Source: an uncultured Desulfobacter sp. (lineage in GTDB: Bacteria; Desulfobacterota; Desulfobacteria; Desulfobacterales; Desulfobacteraceae). Taken from it: a DNA stretch of 64,000 bases. The stretch is from assembly GCF_963664415.1 (NCBI RefSeq), contig NZ_OY761440.1, positions 992,001 to 1,056,000 on the forward strand, in the 5' to 3' direction. Under the pieces are notes generated by a model, which saw only the letters and a program-made list of their open reading frames with translations, made no database searches and was not told the DNA's origin. Shown in pieces: positions 25,497-33,359 of the stretch (position 1 is the first letter of the stretch; every line of letters begins with the position of its first letter). Position numbers and translations under genes: made by a program.

Positions 25497-26699
25497 CTTC
25501 ATTTTCCAACAGAATCCTTCCCTATACGGGTTGTTCTTATGTTAAAAGTTGAACGACGCAACCCCTTCGCTCCAGTCCCATTACAGAACCTTCTTCACTA
25601 CTACGAGTTGCTCCGCCCCTGTGCTCCGCTTTGGTACTCTGATCCTTGTGGTGCTTCCACTTGGATTTCTCCCTTAGCATCGGAACGACAGGTTCCCATG
25701 TTCCATAAGAAAGCCTAAGATATGTTCATGCCGCCTTTATGCCGGACACCATCCAAGCAGTAACCAGGTTTCCCTTGGACTCCTCATGGGACAGTGGCGC
25801 AACCCCATTTTTGATGTCACCATATACGCTTTCGACACGTCATCAGCGGTTCGCTTACGCTCATCTCCAAATCTCATACCTGACAGGCTCTTTGTCCTGC
25901 CTTTTCCGTGACGCTCACCACCTTGACTCTTAATCAACGCAGCTCACGGTAGTTTGGTAACCACTTCTGGAAGTCGTCACCGGAGGGCCATCCTCCATCT
26001 TTCCTACAGTTCCGAGCAAAACTTTTTTTTTGCTCTCATGGCACACCACCACCCGGCATACGGATCACGTACCAGGGCGGTTCGGCTGGTATGAATAGAA
26101 TCGGCTGTAGGTTATCCCGCCAATTCTATCGAGTTTTGGGCAAAGTCATGCTATGGAAATTTCGGCCACTGCCGCATTATTTCCATAAAAGCCATCTGCT
26201 TACTCACCACCACCATTTACCCAGGCCAATCGACCCGAGCACCGTTCAGGCCTTCACCGGGGTGAGACCTCTCCACTTTTGTGAAGCTCGTTTCCACCGG
26301 CTACTATGCCCTCTGCTGACTTCTCCCATGCGGTCAAGGCCGGTTACCCGGCCCTCAGCCAATCCGGCACATGGGAGATCTCCCGGGGTAAACACACGTC
26401 TTTCAGTACGTGGACGCCGGATTTACGGACATACCCTGTGATGGATAGAGGACTTCGCCTTGTTGTGCAGGCTCGTCCCGGTATGCGCGCCTCATATCCG
26501 ATTCCTGTACGTCATCCCGTACCTTCGTGGTACCTTGCCTCGGCAAAGCGGCTTCCTTCCGAAGTACCGTCACCGGTACCCCGTTGCACTACCACTACAC
26601 CCTTCGCCTCCATCAGGCTGGGTCTAAGACTTGCCAAATGTATTGGAATTCTATACAGTTGACTCACTTTTAAGAACGTGTGCCGTGCCCGGCACACAC

Positions 26700-26824
26700 A
26701 AAACGCTGGAGAGGGACCAGGCTTACAGAGCGGCCTTTTGGAAGTGCCTGGTTCAAGAAAATTTTAACTTTTGATCGGAGCTTTTAGGGTTCAAAAGCCT
26801 GGCCCCTCAGCTCCCCGTTTTGGC
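26700..26824 (+). repeat. attC recombination site (long type)
   Basis: The third full copy of the long attC: AAACGCTGGAGAGGGACCAG on the left, GCCCCTCAGCTCCCCGTTTT on the right. The right GTT box is GTTTTGG. The left end abuts the 5' end of intron B' (minus strand). It belongs to the cassette carrying the HigBA-like pair. Confidence 0.88.
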
Positions 26825-26870
26825 CTTGACAAAACCTCCACGATGTATAACTATAATGTATACACCAAAA
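26825..26870 (+). promoter_or_regulatory. promoter/operator of the RHH-PIN toxin-antitoxin pair
   Basis: A TTGACA box lies at the very start of the cassette, with TATAAC/TATAAT candidates downstream, although the spacing is not ideal. The imperfect palindrome TGTATA...TATACA over these boxes is a likely binding site for the ribbon-helix-helix antitoxin. Cassettes with their own promoter are typical of toxin-antitoxin cassettes. Confidence 0.5.
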
Positions 26871-26883
26871 TGGAGGGTATAGA

Positions 26884-27117
26884 ATGATACGGACTCAAAT
26901 ATATTTGACGGATCAGCAACGAAATGAATTGGCCATACTTTCAGAGATCCAGGGAAAAAAACAAAGCGAACTTATCAGAGAGGCTGTTGATATTTTAATT
27001 GAACAGGCAAGTCAGGAAAGGCGAAAAAAGATATTATGTGAAGCTGCAGGAATCTGGAAAGATCGATCCGATATCCCCGATTTAAAAAAAATGCGTTCTG
27101 AATGGGACAGGGAATAA
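26884..27117 (+). CDS. ribbon-helix-helix antitoxin (VapB-like)
   Basis: A protein of 77 residues with an N-terminal MetJ/Arc-type RHH: IRTQIYLTDQQRNELAILSE, then KKQSELIREAVDILI. The C-terminal part (WKDRSDIPDLKKMRSEWDRE) is the toxin-binding tail seen in many VapB-type antitoxins. A GGAGG site precedes ATG 26884. It overlaps the PIN toxin gene by 16 bases, so the two are coupled. Confidence 0.92.
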   Translation: MIRTQIYLTDQQRNELAILSEIQGKKQSELIREAVDILIEQASQERRKKILCEAAGIWKDRSDIPDLKKMRSEWDRE

Positions 27118-27506
27118 CAATGGCCCAACTATTCCTTCCTGATACAGATGTTTTCATTGATTTTTTACGAGGCTATCAGCAAGCTGTTGACTTTATCAAC
27201 GTCAACGCTTCTCAAATAATTTTGTCCACAATCGTGATTGCTGAACTATATGCAGGGGTAAGAGGGAAACAAGAATTAACGATTTTGAATGATTTTGTTT
27301 CCCTTTTTGATGTCATTCCAATGAATTCAGAGATTGCCAAGATCGGCGGACTTTATAAGCGCGACTTTGGCAAATCTCATGGTGTAGGGTTAGCAGATGC
27401 CATCATCGCTGCTACTTGTCACTCAAAAAATGCGCAATTGAAAACGCTAAATGTCAAACATTATCCTATGATCAAAAATTTAGAACCGGCCTATATAAAA
27501 AATTAG
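27102..27506 (+). CDS. PIN-domain toxin (VapC-like)
   Basis: A protein of 134 residues with a full PIN domain. The acidic residues for metal-dependent RNase activity are in LPDTDVFIDFLRG (about 7-18), the glutamate in IVIAELYAG (about 48) and the aspartate in GLADAIIAATC (about 100). It should cut RNA when the antitoxin is degraded. It ends four bases before the intron remnant at 27511, which replaces its attC. Confidence 0.93.
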   Translation: MGQGITMAQLFLPDTDVFIDFLRGYQQAVDFINVNASQIILSTIVIAELYAGVRGKQELTILNDFVSLFDVIPMNSEIAKIGGLYKRDFGKSHGVGLADAIIAATCHSKNAQLKTLNVKHYPMIKNLEPAYIKN

Positions 27507-27510
27507 GCCA

Positions 27511-28565
27511 ATCGGGATAGGACTCCCCATCACTGAGGAGCCCTCCCAGGTGAGTAGCCCAAAGGAACTTCCCCTTCAGGCTCTCACAGGTAGGGTCGAG
27601 GACTGGCGCGGTTCAAATTAAGCCCGTTTCCAATCCCCTCCACGTCAAACGCAGCATGCGGATTTCCCGCACTACGCTTCCCTGTTAACTTCATTTAAAA
27701 ATTTATGGGACCTATCAGCTGTAAGCGCTTTCAAGCCTGGTATCGTATAACCTTATAGTTATTAAATAACCCGAAAGTTTTATAAAGCCATGCTCTACTC
27801 CACCTGTTCCAGCCGAAGCCACTACGTTTCCTTGCACGCATCAGGTGCCTGCGAATTTTCCTTTCCACCCAGTCTTTTACATAACCAAAACATTGACTGG
27901 AATTTCCAATCCGAAAGTAGTTTACCCATCCACGCAAAATCGGATTGATCTCAGCCACTATCCTATCAAGCGGTTGCGAACGAAAACGACGGAACACCTC
28001 CTTAAGTCTGCTGAGAAGAGCTGTTCGTGCTTTCATTCTTGGAGTGACAAGTACACCCAACTTGCCTCGACGAGTTTTAGCCCGTCTAAAATCAAATCCG
28101 AGAAAACTGAATGTTTCACCACGGGTAAGATCTACCAGTTTGGATTTCTCCCGATTAAGCTGTACATCAAGCTTTTCCAACTCCTCAAGGAGTCTCTTAT
28201 TGGCGGCATCAACCAGCCAATTCCACTTGCTAAAGCCATCAACCAAAATCACCAGGTCATCGGCAAAACGTGAGTATTCAATATACGTATATCTACCGTT
28301 ACGCGTGACTTCTTTTGCCCGCTCCAGCATTTTATCTACCTCATTAAGATAGATATTGCTCAGCAAAGGCGAGATGACTCCACCTTGTGGAACACCTTTC
28401 TTTCCACCAACTTTCAAGATCAACTTGAGGGCTCCCTGAACCACTCGGTCTTTTATAGAAGATTACATTCTATAGCCAGATCCTCAAGCGTGTCCCCTGG
28501 CCGTAATTGCCAGTTCCAACTGCGTACTTTCTGTCTGATTGCCTTTGCAGCCTTGTTGCTTATCG
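27511..28565 (-). mobile_element. deleted duplicate of the B'/A'/E intron nest
   Basis: 27511-28460 repeats 21233-22181 almost base for base (one difference noted), giving the B 3' end, A domain VI and the 3' half of E in the same nested order. It then jumps to a 105-base piece of the A' RT equivalent to 23283-23389 and stops at 28565. It is therefore a copy of the triple nest that lost everything between. It marks the end of the recognisable array. Confidence 0.88.
27731..28444 (-). pseudogene. 3' part of the intron E reverse transcriptase, second copy
   Basis: The frame covers ILKVGGKKGVPQGG through RFADD to the maturase end and is identical to the 21453-22505 frame over its length. The N-terminal third is missing. 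It carries the same internal deletion joint, so it was copied after that deletion. Confidence 0.9.
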
Positions 28566-28575
28566 TTGTCATAAT

Positions 28576-28605
28576 GAATTCTGTTTGAATTCTGGTCGAA
28601 TTCTG
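28576..28605. repeat. three 8-base repeats at 11-base period
   Basis: GAATTCTG occurs three times, each separated by three bases, directly beyond the end of the intron remnant. The rest of 28566-28712 holds no gene. Confidence 0.6.
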
Positions 28606-28712
28606 AGCAGTTTCTTTTTTCAACCGTCTCTTTCTGGCGGCTTTCGCTGAACAGATCGCCGAGGTGAAGAGGACTGTTACGTCCGATACATCCCGTCTGC
28701 CGAATTTAAGGA

Positions 28713-30284
28713 TTATCCGACCATGACCTGGGCCGAAGAGCGTCTTCGGGCAGGTATGCGTATTCGTTTCTCCCTGGCAAACAATGTATCGGAAACAAAC
28801 TCCGGGCTTTTCAAGATATAGATATCGCCGTCAATCCACTTATCGTTCTCCAGCCGGATGCCCGTGGAACGATCAATTTCAAGGGAGAATCCATACATAG
28901 CCGCCAGCCTTCGAATATACTGGCGGCTGTGGGCGTAGCGTCCGGATGAACGGAGCCAAAAGGAATCACCTTCCCAGTGTTCCACTGAAAAAGCGAATAA
29001 TGCACCCGGTTCGGATCGCTCGCATACGGCCCGAAAGACCGCATCCAGGTCGCCCACGTAGATGAAAACATCCGCAGCCAGAAAAAGATCGTAAAACGTC
29101 TGGCGCTTTTCCATAAATTCAACGATATCCAGATTATGAAGATCATCATAGACACCCTTTCTCAGGGCCTGCCCCAGCATCTTGGAAGAAAGGTCCACTC
29201 CTGTTATTTGGGTTGCCGTATCCCAGAACAGTTCCCCACACATCCCCGTGCCGCATCCAAGGTCCAATACATGTTCAAAATAGGGACCTTCTTTGCGGCA
29301 ACCGGCCACGGCCTCCTTCAGTTTGGCCGGAACGGTATATTTGAGATGCTTTACCAGTTCCACGTCAAAGCCATCCGCGTATTGATCAAAAAGAGGCGCC
29401 ACGTATTCCGGAACGGCATTTTTCACCTGCTTTCCGGTCAGGGCGGCCAGAATATGTCGGACGCCCTGGTTTTCCGGCTCGATCTTCAGGATTTCCTCAT
29501 AATGCACCACCGCCTCCTGGGACCGCCCCAGAATATCCAATACAATACCCAGATTATTATGGGCGCCAACATTTTTGGGGTTAGCCGCCAGGGCCTGCCT
29601 GTAAGCAGATTCCGCCAGATGGAGCTTTTGCTGCTTTTGAAAGGTAAGCCCCAAATTGAAATGAACCTCGGAAATTGTCGGATCAATGGATAGGATCCCC
29701 TGAAACTCCGCAGCAGCTTCGGGGAACTTTCCCTGCCTGAGGTAGGTCAGACCGATATCCAAGCGGCAGTCCAGGCGGTCCGGCACCAGCGCCAATTCAG
29801 CGCCATAGGCTGTGATGGCCTCTTGAAAATGCCCCAGTTCCCGGTGGCTATCCCCCAGAAAGCGAAAGGCCTGATCCCGTCCTGGGTCAAGCTGCACCAC
29901 CCGGATAAAACTATCGATGGCCTCCTTGAATTTGCCGGACTGCATCTGAACCTTGCCAAGATTCAGCCAGGCATCTACATAAGTAAACCGGATGGCCAGT
30001 GCACTTTTAAATGAGGCAACGGCCTCTTCACAATTGCCCAGGAAGTGATGAATCAGCCCCAGACTGTAGTGCACCTCGGCGACGCCGGGAATCAGCGTTT
30101 TAAGTGCATTCAAAGCATAAACGGCCCCTTCGCACTCTCCATTGGAAAAGGCTTTAAGGGCATACTGATACAATACGGCACTGTATTGATCGTCCCGGCC
30201 TGCACTTGCGGCAAGGGTATCGATCTCATTCTTCTGTGCAGATAGCATTCGTCGGTACCTTATCATGGGATTTGCGGCAAGCAT
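28713..30284 (-). CDS. TPR-repeat protein with C-terminal methyltransferase domain
   Basis: A protein of 523 residues. About eight tetratricopeptide repeats run from residue 35 to 280 (pattern HYSLGLIHHFLGNCEEAVAS, AHNNLGIVLDILGRSQEAV). A SAM-dependent methyltransferase follows at about 310-490, with motif I VLDLGCGTGMCGE and the post-motif ITGVDLS. Similar proteins exist in many bacteria, with unknown substrates; a small-molecule or protein target is equally possible. It stands alone between the cassette array and the EamA gene. Confidence 0.85.
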   Translation of the reverse strand: MLAANPMIRYRRMLSAQKNEIDTLAASAGRDDQYSAVLYQYALKAFSNGECEGAVYALNALKTLIPGVAEVHYSLGLIHHFLGNCEEAVASFKSALAIRFTYVDAWLNLGKVQMQSGKFKEAIDSFIRVVQLDPGRDQAFRFLGDSHRELGHFQEAITAYGAELALVPDRLDCRLDIGLTYLRQGKFPEAAAEFQGILSIDPTISEVHFNLGLTFQKQQKLHLAESAYRQALAANPKNVGAHNNLGIVLDILGRSQEAVVHYEEILKIEPENQGVRHILAALTGKQVKNAVPEYVAPLFDQYADGFDVELVKHLKYTVPAKLKEAVAGCRKEGPYFEHVLDLGCGTGMCGELFWDTATQITGVDLSSKMLGQALRKGVYDDLHNLDIVEFMEKRQTFYDLFLAADVFIYVGDLDAVFRAVCERSEPGALFAFSVEHWEGDSFWLRSSGRYAHSRQYIRRLAAMYGFSLEIDRSTGIRLENDKWIDGDIYILKSPEFVSDTLFAREKRIRIPARRRSSAQVMVG

Positions 30285-30722
30285 TTCTTGCCGATCATTT
30301 TTAATTAAAGATTAATTAAAGCAACCGGCGTGCCAGGCTTAAAAAGCGTTCCATTTTAGTCAAAACATTATTTAATATCAAAATGTTAAACTGGATATTT
30401 GTTTTTATAAGACAGACGACCTGGGACGGGATACGGGAAATTTTTTCCCAAGGCATTCATTGTGACAGGCGCGGAAAAAAAATCCAGCACCTTTAACATT
30501 ATCCGTTCTCCCAAAGTAAAGGACTATCTTTACTTGTTTGCATTTGGATGCAAAAGCCATCCATTCTGTACGGCCATGATACATACGGTTCCGGAAGATC
30601 TTGACATTGAATTGATGAAACAGGATTCCAGGCTGTTTGAAGGGCAGCATCATTTTGGAGCAGACTGCGCCCAAAGACGATCAGGTAGTTGGGAGGCACA
30701 AACCCAAACATTACTGTCCCCC
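30285..30722. other. intergenic region with a weak open frame
   Basis: A plus-strand frame from GTG 30462 (about 80 codons: FNIIRSPKVKDYLYLFAFGC...) might be a small or decayed gene, but it has no clear ribosome-binding site and runs into the converging EamA gene. I do not call it. Otherwise nothing is seen. Confidence 0.35.
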
Positions 30723-31640
30723 TCATTTTTTTTGGCTGACCAGTACCCCAAAGCCCACTAAAAAAGCACCGCCTGCCTGTCCCAGAGACAAAGACTCGCC
30801 AAGCAGGGTCCAGCCAAGCACCACGGCAATCACCGGCACCAGGTTAATGAAAACCGCAGCCCGGCTGGCCGGTATCCGGGCCATGGCCCAGTTGTATAAG
30901 CCGAAGGCACCTACTGAAGCAAAGACACCCAAAAGAATCAACACCCCTATTAAATCAAGCCTGAAAAGCATTTCCGGAGACCTGACAAGGTGGATAATGC
31001 CCGGAGAAAAAAAGATGAGCCCGGCGATAAATTGAAGTCCGGTCAGGGTCCAGGTATTATACCGGGTGCTTAAACGTTTGACCAGAAGCAGATTGCCTGC
31101 GGCACAGGCCATGGCGCCAAATTCAAGGCAATTGCCGACCAAAGGGTTATCCCCCACCCGGACCGGACTTGCCTGAAAGGTCAAAACCACCACCCCTGCC
31201 ATTGATATCGCCAGCCCGAAGACCACTTTCATGGTGATCTTTTCAGATAAAACAAGCCAGGCGCCCAAGGCCACCAGCAAAGGTACAGACGCCGAGATAA
31301 CTCCGGCCTGGGAAGAGGTGGTCAGTTTTAGTGCATTGGACTCCAAAAGAAAATAGAGGCAGGGCTGAAGCAGGACCATGGGAATGACCAGCTTTAAATC
31401 TTTTGCTGACCAGGCAGCCGGTTTCAATTGCCGGAAAAAGGGGGCCATGATCAGGCAGGCAATCGCCATACGGCAGAACATAACCGCCTGGGGGTCAAGC
31501 AGGCTGACGGCAAAACGGGCGGCCGGAAACGAGGCCCCCCAGAAAAAAGCGGCAAAGCCAAGGGCGGCATAGGGTATCAAAGCGGAAGTTAAATCTCGGT
31601 TTTCCGGATGGGTAAGCCTTCTGATTTCTGCCGTTCGCAT
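30723..31640 (-). CDS. EamA/DMT-family transporter
   Basis: An integral membrane protein of 305 residues with ten helices in two EamA repeats (about 25-150 and 165-290). Motifs include GFAAFFWGASFPAARFAVSL in repeat 1 and NWAMARIPASRAAVFINLVPV in repeat 2. It probably exports an amino acid or related metabolite. I chose ATG 31640, preceded by GGAG; the longer frame runs into the AraC gene. It lies 88 bases from the AraC regulator in the same direction, and both likely act together. Confidence 0.9.
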   Translation of the reverse strand: MRTAEIRRLTHPENRDLTSALIPYAALGFAAFFWGASFPAARFAVSLLDPQAVMFCRMAIACLIMAPFFRQLKPAAWSAKDLKLVIPMVLLQPCLYFLLESNALKLTTSSQAGVISASVPLLVALGAWLVLSEKITMKVVFGLAISMAGVVVLTFQASPVRVGDNPLVGNCLEFGAMACAAGNLLLVKRLSTRYNTWTLTGLQFIAGLIFFSPGIIHLVRSPEMLFRLDLIGVLILLGVFASVGAFGLYNWAMARIPASRAAVFINLVPVIAVVLGWTLLGESLSLGQAGGAFLVGFGVLVSQKK

Positions 31641-31728
31641 GTGAATCTCCTTGAATAATAAATAAATTTCAAGGAAACCTACACCATCTTTTCTTGAAGG
31701 TATTGCAAAAAAGTGCGCTTTGTTAACG

Positions 31729-32547
31729 CTATGCCAGATACTGCCTTGGCGTAGCCCCCACATACCGGCGAAAGGTATTTGAAAAGTGGCTCTGGTCAGC
31801 AAATCCGGTTTCAAAGGCCACCTGGGCAGGCAGCATGCCCTGGGACAAAAGTTTTTTTGACAGCTCAATCCGCTTAAAGGTCCGGTAGTGGTGGGGAGAA
31901 ATGCCAGCATTTTCCTTAAAAATACGCAAAAAATGAAACCGGCTCACTCCCACACGCCTTGCCACCCGGGCCAAAGAGAGCTTTTGATCCAGATCGGAAG
32001 CCAGAAGCCTTTTGGCCTCTTTTACAGGGTGGCGGCCCTGGGGCCTGTCTCCTACAGACAACTTCCCGGTGAGCCCGTATTTTGAAAGGATAAAATGCAA
32101 CGTTGAAACCAGTACAGCCTCTTTTTCCAGGCTGTCACGGCTTTCCATCATGGTAACCAACAAATGCCGTACCATGGCGGTGAGTATTGGCTCTTTTAGA
32201 ATAGATGCCGAGAACTCCGGAATTCCGTCCGACATGAAATCTGATGCCAAGTCACCCATGGCTTTAAGTGAAAAATAACACAACGAATAGTCCAGGGGAC
32301 GTTCGTCAGCCGGGGCACCGGCATGGATCTGTCCGGGATTAATCAAGGTCACCGTTCCCGGCTCGGACACCTCTTCCTGCTGTCCTTTTCCCATGCAATA
32401 GCAATGGCCGGATGTAATCATGCTGACAATATACAAGTCGTCATGAAAATGTTCCGGGAAATGGTGCCGGCTTTTAACTACCCGGCAAGCCTCAATTCCC
32501 GGCAAGGCCTGATCCCTGTAATATCTGACATCGGTCTTGGGTCTCAT
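31729..32547 (-). CDS. AraC-family transcriptional regulator
   Basis: A protein of 272 residues. An N-terminal cupin-like sensing domain (HHFPEHFHDDLYIVSMITSG, NPGQIHAGAP, about 25-90) precedes two C-terminal HTHs (about 170-270: LSLARVARRVGVSRFHFLRI and PAQVAFETGFADQSHFSNTF). This layout is typical of AraC regulators placed beside DMT or LysE exporters, where they switch on export. The exporter gene is directly downstream. Confidence 0.92.
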   Translation of the reverse strand: MRPKTDVRYYRDQALPGIEACRVVKSRHHFPEHFHDDLYIVSMITSGHCYCMGKGQQEEVSEPGTVTLINPGQIHAGAPADERPLDYSLCYFSLKAMGDLASDFMSDGIPEFSASILKEPILTAMVRHLLVTMMESRDSLEKEAVLVSTLHFILSKYGLTGKLSVGDRPQGRHPVKEAKRLLASDLDQKLSLARVARRVGVSRFHFLRIFKENAGISPHHYRTFKRIELSKKLLSQGMLPAQVAFETGFADQSHFSNTFRRYVGATPRQYLA

Positions 32548-32638
32548 GCCGCCAGTATAGTTATCTTTATTTTAAAAGTATTGTAAAAAATTGCGATTAG
32601 CCTTTTGGGAAATGTGAAAAAATGGGTACATTCCCCGG

Positions 32639-33058
32639 CTATTGACCAATTTTGGCCATTTCGTTGCTCATATTTTCCATGGCCTTTTGGACCGCTGGGT
32701 CCATCATGTATGATGCGGTTTTCATCATGGCTGCCGGCATCCTTACGGACAGATCTTCCAGCCTTTCAGCCTCTTTTTCCAACTCTTTGGGGATCTTTCC
32801 ATCCTTGTATCCAGGATATTTTTCATTCAAACCTTGAATCAGGGGAACCAGTTCCTGCATGCCGGCTGTATAGGCGTCAACCGCACCGGCCACATCCTGA
32901 GCGCTGTGTGCATTTTCAAGATTGTTTACAAATTGTTCCGTAACATCTGCATGCTGCCTGATTACATCTGCTGCATCATCACCCGGGGTAGATCCGCAAC
33001 CAAACATAAGAAGCCCGGTCACTGCAAACACTGCCATAATAGAAGCTATCTGTTTCAT
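32639..33058 (-). CDS. putative lipoprotein
   Basis: A protein of 139 residues from ATG 33058, with AAGGAGGAAGAG before it; the longer frame upstream has no such site. A lipoprotein signal (about 1-21) ends in the lipobox LLMFGCGS, so Cys20 would be lipidated. The mature part is helical and charged, with GAVDAYTAGMQELVPLIQGL. No family is recognised. It would be anchored in the inner or outer membrane; residue +2 is glycine, which favours the outer membrane by the E. coli rule. Confidence 0.75.
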   Translation of the reverse strand: MKQIASIMAVFAVTGLLMFGCGSTPGDDAADVIRQHADVTEQFVNNLENAHSAQDVAGAVDAYTAGMQELVPLIQGLNEKYPGYKDGKIPKELEKEAERLEDLSVRMPAAMMKTASYMMDPAVQKAMENMSNEMAKIGQ

Positions 33059-33217
33059 CTCTTCCTCCTTGAAAAAATGTTTAGAAAAAATCTGTGTAAT
33101 CTGCACAGATCTCTCAACGGTTATTATGGGTCGGACCAATGCGCTGATAGACCAGGCCGGCCCATGGGTGTTATGAACTTTTTTTGTGTTTCTTGGATCG
33201 TGTTGCTCTTTTGGGGC

Positions 33218-33250
33218 AAGCGTTGGTGCAGGAGGGCTGCACCAACGCTT
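33218..33250. terminator. strong hairpin, possible terminator
   Basis: Perfect 13-base arms AAGCGTTGGTGCA / TGCACCAACGCTT surround a six to seven base loop. It lies downstream of ilvC on the minus strand, and no long T run follows, so it may be a processing or attenuating hairpin rather than a classic terminator. No gene is seen in the rest of 33059-33359. Confidence 0.5.
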
Positions 33251-33359
33251 AAGTCGCATCTGGCAAGATGCCATTTCAGCGATGAATTGCTGAAGTTTAA
33301 AACAGAACGCTTCTCATTTGGGATCTGTACGATAAAGCAAGCTGCTAAATGGGCGCATG

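Larger units (their letters stand above)
21233..26699 (-). mobile_element. triple-nested group II intron: E in A' in B', with an IS3 element
   Basis: The outer B' has its IIC 5' end at 26699 and 3' end CCTATCCCGAT at 21233. Its 5' region (26216-26699) matches B, but its RT gene is gone and an unmatched 120 bases (26093-26215) lie before its domain V (26047-26092). A' (21271-26046) is inserted in that domain V as A is in B. E (21312-23021) is inserted in domain V of A'. An IS3 element (23978-25496) splits the A' RT near its start. The A' 5' domains lie at 25497-26046. The flanks rejoin as CTCAGCC-AAAACGCTGG, an attC R'' end. Confidence 0.85.

Noticed and set aside
13460..26824. CRISPR array, because of recurring similar sequences
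   Set aside because: The repeats are attC sites and intron copies of differing length with genes between them; there are no regular short repeats and spacers and no cas genes.
7624..28444. Many reverse transcriptases suggesting retrons or diversity-generating retroelements
   Set aside because: All have group II intron maturase regions and are followed by domain V/VI hairpins; no template repeat, variable repeat or msr/msd structure was seen.
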